A stretch of 64,000 nucleotides of DNA from a bacterium (GCA_028719205.1 JAQUKH010000003.1:66793-130792); one strand, 5' to 3'. Shown: positions 45,644-55,105, counted from the stretch's first letter. The notes: generated by a model from the letters alone, not told the origin. Made by a program: numbers and translations.

Positions 45644-46615
45644 ATGGCTGAGGAACTTAAAATAAAAGTTTTAGTGGTTGAAGATAATCAGGACCACTCT
45701 TTTTTAGTGAAAAGGGCGTTAGAAAAAACACCTGAATATTTTTCAGTTAAGATAGTTGATAACGTTGAGAAATGTCTTGAGCTGATCCAGAAAGAAGAAT
45801 TTAATATTATTATAAGCGATTATAAACTGCCCGGATTTTCAGGGCTCCAGCTGCTGTCGCAATTAAAAAAGAAGAACATAGACCTGCCCTTAGTTATGCT
45901 TACCGGTTCAGGTAATGAAGAAATAGCGGTTAAGGCGATGAAAGAAGGGGCTTATGATTATGTAATTAAAGAACCTGACTACTTTAAGACTATTCCTCTG
46001 GTTATCAGAAGAGCGATGGACCGGCATAAAGATAAAAAGGAAAAGGAAAAATTAGAGGCAGAGATAAAAAAGAAAGTTCTGGAGTTAGAAGATGTTAATA
46101 AAAAATTGGCGATCCTTTCGATAACAGACGGGCTCACGGAAATTTTTAACTATCGTTATTTAAGCGAAGTTCTGGAAAAAGAATGCGAAAGGACAAAGCG
46201 TATTGAAGGAAACATTTCCTGCATGATAATAGACATTGATTTTTTTAAAAATATAAATGATAAATTCGGACATCAGGCCGGGGATCATATCCTTCAGCAG
46301 TTGAGCAGGATCTTTTTCAAGAATCTGAGGCGTATTGATACTATTGGCCGGTATGGCGGGGATGAATTTATTTTGATCCTTCCTGAGACAACCTCGGAGG
46401 GGGCAAAGATCGTAAGTGAGAAATTAAGAAAATTGATCGAAAATAAAGTTTTTGTTTTTGAAGGAAACAGTATCAGGGCCACCATAAGCATTGGTATCGC
46501 GTCATTTCCCGGAGGAAAAGTATTAACCAAAGAAATGGTAATAAAATCGGCGGATGACGCGTTATATCAGGCCAAAAAAAACGGAAGGAACAGGACAGAG
46601 GTAATAACCTCATAG
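45644..46615 (+). CDS. response regulator with GGDEF diguanylate cyclase output
   Basis: A 323-residue protein with a receiver domain (VVEDNQDHSF, IIISDYKLPGFSG, MLTGSGNEE) and a C-terminal GGDEF domain linked by a coiled coil. The active site is GGDEF and the product-inhibition motif RRID lies five residues before it, so it should be an active, feedback-controlled c-di-GMP synthase. It is the last gene of the kinase-regulator set. AGAGGAG precedes the start. Confidence 0.93.
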   Translation: MAEELKIKVLVVEDNQDHSFLVKRALEKTPEYFSVKIVDNVEKCLELIQKEEFNIIISDYKLPGFSGLQLLSQLKKKNIDLPLVMLTGSGNEEIAVKAMKEGAYDYVIKEPDYFKTIPLVIRRAMDRHKDKKEKEKLEAEIKKKVLELEDVNKKLAILSITDGLTEIFNYRYLSEVLEKECERTKRIEGNISCMIIDIDFFKNINDKFGHQAGDHILQQLSRIFFKNLRRIDTIGRYGGDEFILILPETTSEGAKIVSEKLRKLIENKVFVFEGNSIRATISIGIASFPGGKVLTKEMVIKSADDALYQAKKNGRNRTEVITS

Positions 46616-46638
46616 AGGATAAAGGGCCCGGAGCGGTT

Positions 46639-47601
46639 TTAAATATTATCCAGGATCTTGCGCAGGTAACTCAGCGACCGTTCTTCTGAAGCAACAGGCT
46701 TTTCGTCCACGATATCAAATGCTTTTTTGAGTTTCCTGGGCGGGAATTGCTTCATAAGTTTTAAAATTTCCTCTACCATATTCGGGTCATACCTTTTGTA
46801 AAGTATCGCGGCATATTTAGACGCTCTTTCAATATCTTTTTTCTTGTTGTTTGCCTCTAAATTTTTCCATTGTATTTCCGCGTTTTTCCATGAGTATAAA
46901 GGTAAAATGTTATATTTTATTGCCGGTTTGCCGGTGAAAATATTATTTTCATCGGCAGCTTGGGCTTCCAGCAGGCCGTATTGCTGCAGTTCCTCCAGGC
47001 CTTGTTGCATTTGTCTTAAACTCAGGTTATATTTAAGCGCGAGCATATCCGGATCTATTGACCAATGAGTATCAAAAGGAGTTAGTTTAAATTCCATGAG
47101 ATTAATAAGATAAATATATAATCCCGTGAAAGAAAGCCTTTTTTCCCAGCCAAAGGACCAGAGAGTTTCGGGAATAGCGAGATAATCTAAAGCGGGATAT
47201 TTATAAGGCAGGCGGTCTTCCATTAAACTTAAAAGTTTTATTTCCGGATCTTCTTTAAGATTCCGGTCGAATTCTATAAGCTCATATTTTTCATACAGGA
47301 TATCCAGGATCTTTAAAATATTTTTATTTGCTTTTTTTGCAGTTATATCAGGATAAAGATATTCCTTGATTTTTTTATAATCTGTTTCAACCCGGCCTTT
47401 CGCGTTCCCTTTAAAATTCCTTAGAAAGAAAATATATGTCAGAAAAACGTCTTTTTCATCAGAAAAAAGCATTCTTTTCCCCAGTATCTTATTGGTAAGG
47501 AATTTTTCAGGAAGTAAGACATCTTTTTTAACAAGCTCTTCTGCCGCGAGATTAGCAGAGGAAAAAAAAATGATAATCAGAAAAATAAAATATTTCTTCA
47601 T
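46639..47601 (-). CDS. secreted protein with winged-helix and DnaD-like segments
   Basis: A 320-residue protein with a signal peptide (FIFLIIIFFSSANLAA). Its middle holds two regions that look like winged helices, the second with IDPDMLALKYNLSLRQMQQGLEELQQYGLLEA, and the C-terminus resembles a DnaD/DnaB helical domain (KLKKAFDIVDEKPVASEERSLSYLRKIL). These are normally cytosolic DNA-binding folds. No family is certain. It is divergent from the next gene and convergent with the GGDEF gene. Confidence 0.6.
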   Translation of the reverse strand: MKKYFIFLIIIFFSSANLAAEELVKKDVLLPEKFLTNKILGKRMLFSDEKDVFLTYIFFLRNFKGNAKGRVETDYKKIKEYLYPDITAKKANKNILKILDILYEKYELIEFDRNLKEDPEIKLLSLMEDRLPYKYPALDYLAIPETLWSFGWEKRLSFTGLYIYLINLMEFKLTPFDTHWSIDPDMLALKYNLSLRQMQQGLEELQQYGLLEAQAADENNIFTGKPAIKYNILPLYSWKNAEIQWKNLEANNKKKDIERASKYAAILYKRYDPNMVEEILKLMKQFPPRKLKKAFDIVDEKPVASEERSLSYLRKILDNI

Positions 47602-47676
47602 AGAATAAATTATACCTTAAATATATAAAAAAAGACAAATATTCACATTAATGTGTTACAATGAACGAAAAGGATC

Positions 47677-48537
47677 ATGATAAAGATAAAATTATCAATA
47701 TTAATCCTATTTTTATTTATCGGCTGCCAAAGGGTAAATATTAGGGAAACTGTTGTTAAAAATGGGGAATTAAATAATATATCTATATCAAAAGACACGG
47801 TATGGAGCGGCAGTATATACATTAAAGGTGTAGTTACAGTCAAACGCGGGGTTGTTCTGACTATTCTTCCGGGGACTAATGTTTTATTTGAAAAGACAAA
47901 AGTGGACAATGATGAGATCGGGGACAGCGAATTAAATATCGAAGGAAAGGTCATAGCGGAGGGGACCAGAGAAGCACCTATTGTTTTTACATCTTCTGAA
48001 AAAGAAAAAAAGCCCGTGGATTGGAAATTTGTGTATCTTTCTTTTAATGAAAACAGCAGGCTTTCCTATTGCAAATTTGAGTATGCCTTTACAGGCCTCC
48101 AGGTGCATTATTCAGAAGTTCATATTGATCACTGCCTGTTTGAGAATAATGTGGAAGGGATGCGGTATTCCACAGTCAGGCTTCTTTTGGAAAACAGCAT
48201 TTTTCGTAATAACGTCTACGGCTTGAGGTATGAAGAGAGACGGTCTGAAGCGGTAGTAAGGAACAATGATTTTAAACAGAATGAATTTGGTATTTTTTGC
48301 GTGATGAGGTCAGACGATAAAACCAGGTTCCTGAATAATAATATTTCAAATAATAAAAAATATAATTTTATTATGGGGCAGGAACAGGAAAAAAGTATAG
48401 ACGCGGGCTCAAATTATTGGGGTTCGGATAATGAGTCTGAAATTTTACAGGGGATATTCGACGGACGCAAAGAAGAAACAGTAGGGATAGTTAATTTTTT
48501 GCCGTACCTGATGAAAAGAGTGGATATTGAAGAGTAA
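47677..48537 (+). CDS. right-handed beta-helix lipoprotein
   Basis: A 286-residue lipoprotein with lipobox FIGC and a parallel beta-helix. Rungs are seen as ITI-type turns: VLTILPGTNVLFE, FRNNVYGLRY, VRNNDFKQNEFGIF and LNNNISNNKKYNFI. Such folds are found in surface or cell-wall-interacting proteins. A paralogue lies at 54.1 kb. The genes around it are secreted or signalling, so a surface role is plausible. Confidence 0.78.
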   Translation: MIKIKLSILILFLFIGCQRVNIRETVVKNGELNNISISKDTVWSGSIYIKGVVTVKRGVVLTILPGTNVLFEKTKVDNDEIGDSELNIEGKVIAEGTREAPIVFTSSEKEKKPVDWKFVYLSFNENSRLSYCKFEYAFTGLQVHYSEVHIDHCLFENNVEGMRYSTVRLLLENSIFRNNVYGLRYEERRSEAVVRNNDFKQNEFGIFCVMRSDDKTRFLNNNISNNKKYNFIMGQEQEKSIDAGSNYWGSDNESEILQGIFDGRKEETVGIVNFLPYLMKRVDIEE

Positions 48538-48610
48538 GAATAAATGGCATAGCGCATGGGGCATTGAGCATGGCGAAAAGAGCACAAAGTTAAGAGAGGA
48601 TAGGGAAGAT

Positions 48611-49564
48611 ATGAAAATACTTGCGCCGGTTGACAGTATTAATGAATTAGACGGATTAATTTCCGCGGGCGTTGATGAATTTTACGGCGGTTTTATTCCT
48701 TATAACTGGTTCAGGGAATATGGAGCGGAAGGTTCTCCTAACCGCAGAAATTTCATGTCCGCCCAGATAAAAAGTGAAAATGAATTTTCACAGATCATAG
48801 AAAAGATCCATTCTCACAATAAGCTGTTTTACCTTACATTAAATCAGAAATTATTTAACGCCGATCAATATCCTCTTATGGATAATTTGATGAAATATAT
48901 TAAAAGCGTGCATGTTGACGGGCTTATAGTGGCTGACCTCGGGCTCAGCCTTTTTTTAAAAAAAGGGAATTACAATATCCCTGTCATTCTTTCAACGCTC
49001 GCGCAGGTGATGAACGCGAGATCAGCGAAATTTTACGGCGAAATGGGATTTAAACGGATCGTTCTGTCGCGTGACCTGAGCCTGAAAGAAACGGAAAATA
49101 TAGTAAAGAGTAATCCTTCGATCGCTTTTGAGACATTAATGCTTATAGGAAAGTGCTTTAATCTTGAAGGTTTTTGTACTTATGAACATTGTAATCCCAA
49201 CCGGGTCTGGCCTTGTAATCAGGAATATAAAATATCTTTTGATAAAAAAAGTAATCTGGAAAATGAAGTTGCCAGGCAAATTAAAGTTTACAGCCAGACA
49301 AACAGGACAGACGCCTGCGGCTTATGTTCACTGATCCAGCTTAAAAAAATCGGCATAAAAAGCCTGAAGATAGTCGGGCGTGGGGCAACTTTAGAGCGGA
49401 AAATACAATCAGTGGAGTCTATTAAATCTTTATTAAATCTTATAAAAAGTAAAACACCTGTTGACAATGAACTATTTTACGTTCAGGCCAGAGAAAAATA
49501 TGAATACATATTTAAGCATGGCTGCGCGAAAGTTAATTGTTATTTCCCTGAGTTAACCATATGA
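48611..49564 (+). CDS. U32 peptidase family protein, UbiU-like
   Basis: A 317-residue TIM-barrel protein of the U32 family. The N-terminus has ILAPVDSINELDGLISAGVDEFYGG. Four or more cysteines near the C-terminal half (CFNLEGFC, EHC, WPC and ACGLC) have spacing like the [4Fe-4S] site of E. coli UbiU (C-x6-C, then two more). U32 proteins of this type assist hydroxylation reactions without oxygen. I choose the ATG at 48611; the start at 48527 would read a low-complexity repeat. Its stop overlaps the next start. Confidence 0.75.
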   Translation: MKILAPVDSINELDGLISAGVDEFYGGFIPYNWFREYGAEGSPNRRNFMSAQIKSENEFSQIIEKIHSHNKLFYLTLNQKLFNADQYPLMDNLMKYIKSVHVDGLIVADLGLSLFLKKGNYNIPVILSTLAQVMNARSAKFYGEMGFKRIVLSRDLSLKETENIVKSNPSIAFETLMLIGKCFNLEGFCTYEHCNPNRVWPCNQEYKISFDKKSNLENEVARQIKVYSQTNRTDACGLCSLIQLKKIGIKSLKIVGRGATLERKIQSVESIKSLLNLIKSKTPVDNELFYVQAREKYEYIFKHGCAKVNCYFPELTI

Positions 49565-50361
49565 TAAAAAATAATATCGTAAAAATCGAGAAAGCCGTAT
49601 ATTTCAGTAATGTTGCTTTTTTAAATAAAATTAAAATAAAGAATAATCTGTCCAGGATTTATTTTGGCGATGAATTCTGCCCGTTCCATTTACCAAAAAA
49701 AGACGAGTTGGAATTAGTCCTTGATTATGTAAAAAAACACAAATTGCAATTTACCTTTGTAACCTCATGGCTGACAGATGAAGTTTTTGAAAAAGTTGAG
49801 AAATTAATAAAGATCCTTCCTGAAAACTCTGAAGTGGTTATTAATGATTACTCGCTGCTTTCGCTGGACAGGAATAAATATAAATTTGTTCCTATCCTGG
49901 GGCGTTTATTGAACGGCCAGATCAGGGGCCTGAGGCTTGATTATGAAAAACGGACCTCAAAAAATATTTTAGAGCATTCCCGGGGTTCTCAGCCTCAGAC
50001 CGGGCTCCTGGCTGATTTTTATAAAGAGAGGGGAATAAACAGGATTGAGCTGGATAACCTTCCCCAGGGGATAAAAACTAATTTTAAAAATATGGATTTT
50101 CACGGATCCTTATATTATCCTTATGGGTATATTACTGTAACAAGGTTTTGCCCTTATGTTGTCATCAAAAACCGGTTCGGCATTATTTTTTCGATAAAAA
50201 GGTGTAATAAGGCCTGCCAGCAATTTGGCCTTACTATAGAAAATAAAGAGGTTGACAAAAAAATATTTGTTAAAGGGAACGCTCATTTTTTTAAAAATAT
50301 TATTATCCCGAAAAACCTATTGGAATTAGGGATAGACAGGTTAGTAGAAGAATTATTTTAA
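49561..50361 (+). CDS. U32-like protein, UbiV-like partner
   Basis: A 266-residue protein with a weak U32 signature (VTSWLTDEVFEKVEKLIKILPENSEVVINDYSLL) and a cysteine pattern similar to UbiV: Cys40 in DEFCPFH, a Cys in RFCPYV and the CNKAC pair (CxxxC). UbiU and UbiV form a heterodimer in other bacteria, and ATGA overlap with the upstream gene supports a pair here. The quinone made here is menaquinone, so the target may differ. Confidence 0.6.
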   Translation: MIKNNIVKIEKAVYFSNVAFLNKIKIKNNLSRIYFGDEFCPFHLPKKDELELVLDYVKKHKLQFTFVTSWLTDEVFEKVEKLIKILPENSEVVINDYSLLSLDRNKYKFVPILGRLLNGQIRGLRLDYEKRTSKNILEHSRGSQPQTGLLADFYKERGINRIELDNLPQGIKTNFKNMDFHGSLYYPYGYITVTRFCPYVVIKNRFGIIFSIKRCNKACQQFGLTIENKEVDKKIFVKGNAHFFKNIIIPKNLLELGIDRLVEELF

Positions 50362-51317
50362 TGGAAAATGTTAAAAACGTTTTTTATGTGATCTATCAGG
50401 AAATACTTATTATGGGGCCTTATTTCCTGATTAGCGTTTTGATAGGCGCCCTGATGAAAACCTACAAGATCGACCGCTGGCTTTACAGCTTTCTGAACAG
50501 GTCCAAAGTTATTTCAATCCTGATCGCCACTGTCGCGGGTGTGGTGTCGCCCATGTGTTCCTGCGGAATACTCCCCGTTTTTGTTACTCTTCTTGATATG
50601 GGCGCTCCTTTGTCCGCTTCGGTAAGCCTTCTTATAACCTCACCGGTCATGAGTATTGAGGCCTTTATTTTAACCTATGGGGTTTTGGGGTATAAAATGG
50701 CATATATTAAACTGTTCGGTGCGGTATTTATCGGTTTGTCAGCTGGTTTTGTTTTTTTGTATTTAGAAAAAATACAATATTTTTCAGTTAATGTTTTAAA
50801 GAGAAATATTTATGAAGGTAAAAAAGGAGTATGCCAGATAAGGAGTAAAGAGCATGGTGCAGGGGGCATAGGGCAGAGATTGCCTGTGGATACACAATTG
50901 GCTGACAACAAACTTTTGTTTTTCTATAAAAGGGCGCGGGAGCTTTTCATTTTTATAGGAAAATTTTCCATTATTGCCATATTAATTGACGCGATAATTT
51001 CCGTATATGTGCCTTTTGAATGGGTAGAGGCGGTTTTAGGGGAAAAAGGCGGGGTAAGATCGATCATTAATGCCGTTCTGATCGGTATTCCTCTTCCGGT
51101 AAATGGAATTTCTGTAGTAAATGTTTTGAAAGGCTTAATGGAAAAAGGCATGTCAAACGGCGCGGCTGTGGCTTTTCTTTTCGCGGGGCCCGTTACTGCG
51201 ATACCTGCCATTATCGCGCTTGCCGGAATGGTTGAAAAAAGAGTAGTCTTTGTGTTTTTAACTATAGGTATTTTAAGTTCATTTTTATTAGGGCTGGTCG
51301 GGCAGTTTATTTTTTGA
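50361..51317 (+). CDS. permease (SO_0444/ArsP-like, DUF318 family)
   Basis: A 318-residue membrane protein with about eight spans. The hallmark loop VVSPMCSCGILPVFVTLLDMG and the following SPVMSIEAFILTYG identify the family of putative metal or organoarsenic permeases. A hydrophilic insert of about 30 residues in the middle (KEHGAGGIGQRLP and flanks) is encoded by low-complexity DNA. Start shares a base with the preceding stop (TAATG), so it is in the U32 operon. Confidence 0.84.
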   Translation: MENVKNVFYVIYQEILIMGPYFLISVLIGALMKTYKIDRWLYSFLNRSKVISILIATVAGVVSPMCSCGILPVFVTLLDMGAPLSASVSLLITSPVMSIEAFILTYGVLGYKMAYIKLFGAVFIGLSAGFVFLYLEKIQYFSVNVLKRNIYEGKKGVCQIRSKEHGAGGIGQRLPVDTQLADNKLLFFYKRARELFIFIGKFSIIAILIDAIISVYVPFEWVEAVLGEKGGVRSIINAVLIGIPLPVNGISVVNVLKGLMEKGMSNGAAVAFLFAGPVTAIPAIIALAGMVEKRVVFVFLTIGILSSFLLGLVGQFIF

Positions 51318-51441
51318 GAAACTTACCGATAATAACAGGGTATATAATATCAAGGTTAGGTTTAAAAAAGTTTTTATATTTTTTATAAAAATTTGATATA
51401 ATGGTTTTGTGCTATTTTATTAATTTAAGGAGAAATAAAAA

Positions 51442-52935
51442 ATGAGAAAAATATTTGTTTGTATTTCCCTTTTGATTTTCGGATTAGCAGTGAATTTCAG
51501 CAATGCCATGGATTTTAAAGATGTGACAAACGAATCCGGTACCGGTGACCCCGGGCGCGGAAAAGGAGTGGCAGTCGGGGATTTTAATAATGACGGGTTG
51601 CTGGATTTTTATGTTTCGAATAAAGGCGGCGGGAATGTTTTATTCCAGAATATGGGCGGGATGAAATTTAAAGATGTAACAGTCCAGGCCGGCGTAAATG
51701 AAGCGGGTTATTCACTTGGTTCGTGCTGGGGAGATATTAATAACGACGGGTATCTTGACCTGTATGTGCCGAAGGGCGGTGTTTATGAAGTTGAATCCAA
51801 CCGGTTATTTTTGAATAACGGTGATGGAACGTTCACTGATATAACCGCGACGGCGGGAGTCGGAACAAAATCTTTCAGTTATGGTTCCGCGATGGCGGAT
51901 GTAGACCACGATGGATATCTCGATATTTTTTGCGCCAATTACGGGCCGAATAATAAAAACGTTTTGTATCACAATAATGGTAATAATACATTTACAGAGG
52001 TGACCGATAAGGCGGGATTGGGCGACCTCGGCTGGTGCTGGAGCGCTACTTTCGCTGATGTAAACGGTGATGGTTTTGATGACCTGTACGTAGTTCACGG
52101 CAGATACCCGGCGGGTGAGCGAAATAAATTATATCTTAATAATGGTGATGGAACCTTTAAGGATTTCTCAAAAGAGTCAGGAACAGATGATCCTAACTGG
52201 GGCCTGGGTGCTACATTCGCGGATGCGGATAATGACGGCGACCTGGATCTTTTTGTTTCAAACTATCAGGGCGGAAATAAATTTTTTCTCAATGATGGAA
52301 CCGGACATTTTAAGGATTATACGAAAGAAGCGCGTTTAGATAATTATCAAGGCTGGGGTAAAGGCCCGATTTTTGCTGATTTTGATCATGACGGTTATCT
52401 TGACCTGTATGAGGCGGATTGCAAAGGGCCTAATCATCTTTATAAAAATAACGGCAAGGGAATATTTACCGATATTACCGATAAGATCCCCGGGATCAAC
52501 TGCGGCACGGTTAAGAGAAGCAAGGGAGTGGCAGTCGCTGATTTTGATAATGACGGGGATATGGATCTTTATGTTGTTAACTGGAATACACCGAACAGGC
52601 TTTTTAAGAACACGCAAAATGATAAAAATTTTCTTAAGGTCAGCCTTGAGGGAAGAGCTTCTAACCGCAGCGCGGTAGGTTCATGGGTAAAGGTTTATGA
52701 TGCCGGGCATCTTGGCGATATGAAATATTTCAGGGGATTGCGGGAAGTAACTACTGCCAGCGGTTTTTGCTCAATGAGCAGTCTGGACCTTCATTTCGGG
52801 CTCGATGCTTCTAAAAAATATGATCTGGATATCAAGTTTACAAATGGGACTAAAGTCGTTATGAATGATGTGTCTTGCGGCCAGACTTTGAAAATAAAAG
52901 AACCGGCTAAGATAAATTCTATCGCGAAAAGATAA
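51442..52935 (+). CDS. secreted VCBS/FG-GAP seven-repeat protein with UnbV domain
   Basis: A 497-residue protein with a signal peptide (KIFVCISLLIFGLAVNFSNA). Seven calcium-binding repeats of the type DxxxDGxxD (DFNNDGLLD first, DFDNDGDMD last) build an integrin-like propeller, followed by an ASPIC/UnbV domain (SNRSAVGSWVKVYDAG, REVTTASGFCSMSSLDLHFGL). It is probably a surface adhesin or binding protein. It is preceded by a TGATATAAT extended -10 (51394-51402) and an AAGGAG site, and followed by a strong terminator. Confidence 0.87.
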   Translation: MRKIFVCISLLIFGLAVNFSNAMDFKDVTNESGTGDPGRGKGVAVGDFNNDGLLDFYVSNKGGGNVLFQNMGGMKFKDVTVQAGVNEAGYSLGSCWGDINNDGYLDLYVPKGGVYEVESNRLFLNNGDGTFTDITATAGVGTKSFSYGSAMADVDHDGYLDIFCANYGPNNKNVLYHNNGNNTFTEVTDKAGLGDLGWCWSATFADVNGDGFDDLYVVHGRYPAGERNKLYLNNGDGTFKDFSKESGTDDPNWGLGATFADADNDGDLDLFVSNYQGGNKFFLNDGTGHFKDYTKEARLDNYQGWGKGPIFADFDHDGYLDLYEADCKGPNHLYKNNGKGIFTDITDKIPGINCGTVKRSKGVAVADFDNDGDMDLYVVNWNTPNRLFKNTQNDKNFLKVSLEGRASNRSAVGSWVKVYDAGHLGDMKYFRGLREVTTASGFCSMSSLDLHFGLDASKKYDLDIKFTNGTKVVMNDVSCGQTLKIKEPAKINSIAKR

Positions 52936-52957
52936 CATTATACTTACATTCAAATTT

Positions 52958-52996
52958 AAATAACCCTGTGGTAATTTTCCGCGGGGTTATTTTTTT
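52958..52996 (+). terminator. Rho-independent terminator after the VCBS gene
   Basis: An AAATAACCC / GGGTTATTT stem (52958-52966 and 52984-52992) encloses a second short GTGG/CCGC stem and is followed by a T-run. Confidence 0.75.
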
Positions 52997-53013
52997 CCGG
53001 TTTGAGGATAAAA

Positions 53014-54150
53014 ATGAGCAAAAAAAAAATAATAGTAGTATTTATATTTAATATCCTTTTTTTATTCAGTTGTTCTCGTTATTTAAAAAAAGATATTGTC
53101 CTCCAATCCGGCCACATCAAAGGAAAAGCTGTTTATCAAAACAAAGGCATTAGCAGCGCCATTGTTTATGTCTATAACAAATCCGAAAAAGATTATTCAT
53201 TACGACTTCTTACTTTTTCCTCCCCTTCGGATCAAAATGGTAATTTTTCTCTTGAGCTGAAACCAGGGACCTATTATTTAATGGTTAAAAAAACTAAGGG
53301 CCCTGCGGCAAGTATATTGGAAAAGAATGATTATTTCGGTTATTTGGGCGGAAATCCGGTTAAAGTTTCAGCAGGAAGCTCGGTTGACCTGATCATAAAC
53401 TGCGTAAAAAATATTTATACTTCTTCGGAGATCGGGGCCTTTTTAAATGCGGATAAACCGGGTATCTCAGGCGCGGTTTATTATGATGATAAACCGCTGG
53501 ACAGGGCGGAGGTCTTTATTTATTTAAGCATGGAAAATGACTTGAGAGGCCCGGCGTATTACTCCGCGGTAACCGATGAGCAAGGCAGATTTTACGCCCC
53601 GCTTGAAGCCGGCACTTATTATATTGTTTTGCGTAAACGGCTCTCGTCAGATCAATTCGGTCCGATCCAGGCGGGGGATTTTTTCGGATATTACGAAGCT
53701 AATCCGATATCTCTTAAACAAGGGGAACATCAGAATGTCCTGCTATATGCTCTGAAAAAAGACGCCCCTAAAGGTTCAGCTAATATTGCTACTACCAGCG
53801 GTATGACGGGCGCTGATCAAACATTAATTTCAGGTAAGGTCCATGATCTTGATAAAAAACCCGTGAGCGGCGTATTTGTCTGTCTTTATAAAAATGATGA
53901 AATGGTGGGAAAACCGGAATACATCTCGAATAAAACAGGTGAAGACGGATCTTTTCAGATCAATATGGTTTCTGGCGGTAAATTTTATTTGATCGCGAAA
54001 GAAAATTTCGGGGCTATTCCGCAGCCCAACGATTTTATCGGGTATCTCTCGGAATCAAAGGACCATTCCATTGAAATTACAGCCGATAAAAAACTGGCCG
54101 GCCTGGAAGTAATTGGCGAGAAGATATTATCACGTAATTATGATAAATAG
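53014..54150 (+). CDS. lipoprotein with three carboxypeptidase-regulatory-like domains, paralogue
   Basis: A 378-residue paralogue of the lipoprotein at 42.9 kb, with a lipobox FLFSC near residue 19 and three tandem domains (GNFSLELKPGTYYLMVKK is the first). The second domain carries GPIQAGDFFGYYEANPI, matching the signature of the first protein. A TTG four codons upstream is possible, but GAGGA precedes the ATG used here. The beta-helix gene overlaps its end by 11 bases. Confidence 0.78.
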   Translation: MSKKKIIVVFIFNILFLFSCSRYLKKDIVLQSGHIKGKAVYQNKGISSAIVYVYNKSEKDYSLRLLTFSSPSDQNGNFSLELKPGTYYLMVKKTKGPAASILEKNDYFGYLGGNPVKVSAGSSVDLIINCVKNIYTSSEIGAFLNADKPGISGAVYYDDKPLDRAEVFIYLSMENDLRGPAYYSAVTDEQGRFYAPLEAGTYYIVLRKRLSSDQFGPIQAGDFFGYYEANPISLKQGEHQNVLLYALKKDAPKGSANIATTSGMTGADQTLISGKVHDLDKKPVSGVFVCLYKNDEMVGKPEYISNKTGEDGSFQINMVSGGKFYLIAKENFGAIPQPNDFIGYLSESKDHSIEITADKKLAGLEVIGEKILSRNYDK

Positions 54151-55057
54151 AAAATGGGTATTGTTTTATATATTTGTTTATTTTATCTGCAGCGGGCATT
54201 CCTTCTGGCCTTATCAAAAACAAAAAGAAAATAGCTCTCCCCAAAAATCATCTTCCGGTCCTGATGAATTCCCGAAAGAAACCATAATAATTTCAGAGGA
54301 TACTACCTGGTCGGGAAAACTGGAGATCAGGCAGGTAGTTTTAATTAAAAAGGGAGTGAGCCTTACGATAGCCCCGGGAACAGAACTGATTTTTTCAGGC
54401 GCGAAGATAAAAACGGAAGATGTCCATACTATTCAGGGCGGGGGTATAAAGGTCGAGGGGAAAATTATCGCGGCGGGGACCAAAGATAAACCTATCATTT
54501 TTACGGGCAAAGAAAAATACCGGGGCTGGTGGGGAAATATCTATTTAACTTACAGCCAGGATAATATTTTTACTTATTGTATTTTTGAATACGCTAATTA
54601 CGCTATCCATTCGCATTTTTCTTCCTTAACTGTTTCCCATTCCTTATTTGAAAATAATTATGAGGGCTGCCGGCTGGGTTATTCCCAGGCGCTTATTGAG
54701 AACTGCGTATTCCGTTTAAATGAAAGCCGTGGAATAAATTTCAGGGCGGGGAAGAATAATATCAGGAACAATAGTATTGTGGGTAACAGGGTCGGGATAT
54801 TCATTTATGAGAAAGGGAACCAGTCGGATATTGTTTTAAATAATATTTTTAACAATGCCGAATATAATTTACAACTGGGCGATTTTCACAGGGAAGATGT
54901 CAAAGTATCAAAAAATTTCTGGGGTAAAAAAGCGGATCACGATAAAATGATCCATGACAATAAAGATGACAATAATCTCGGGAAAGTCGAATATCTCCCT
55001 GTTATTGAAGAAGAGATACATTGGAAGGATGACACAATAGTAAAAAACCTAAGATAA
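54140..55057 (+). CDS. right-handed beta-helix protein, paralogue
   Basis: A 305-residue protein with an N-terminal membrane or signal helix and a parallel beta-helix (IKVEGKIIAAGTKDKPIIF, LIENCVFRLNESRGINF, IRNNSIVGNRVGIFIY and VLNNIFNNAEYNLQL). It resembles the beta-helix lipoprotein at 47.7 kb, and the motif TWSG at the start of the helix is shared. The ATG at 54140 overlaps the end of the preceding lipoprotein gene; no ribosome site is seen, so translational coupling is likely. Confidence 0.75.
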   Translation: MINRKWVLFYIFVYFICSGHSFWPYQKQKENSSPQKSSSGPDEFPKETIIISEDTTWSGKLEIRQVVLIKKGVSLTIAPGTELIFSGAKIKTEDVHTIQGGGIKVEGKIIAAGTKDKPIIFTGKEKYRGWWGNIYLTYSQDNIFTYCIFEYANYAIHSHFSSLTVSHSLFENNYEGCRLGYSQALIENCVFRLNESRGINFRAGKNNIRNNSIVGNRVGIFIYEKGNQSDIVLNNIFNNAEYNLQLGDFHREDVKVSKNFWGKKADHDKMIHDNKDDNNLGKVEYLPVIEEEIHWKDDTIVKNLR

Positions 55058-55076
55058 CAATAAATGAAATAACCTG

Positions 55077-55105
55077 TTGATAAAATACAAAATAAATGGT
55101 ATAAT
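55077..55105 (+). promoter_or_regulatory. sigma-70 promoter of the menaquinone operon
   Basis: TTGATA (55077-55082) and a perfect TATAAT (55100-55105) are separated by 17 bases. The expected start is near 55112, and GGAG (55120-55123) then leads to the ATG at 55129. Confidence 0.75.
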
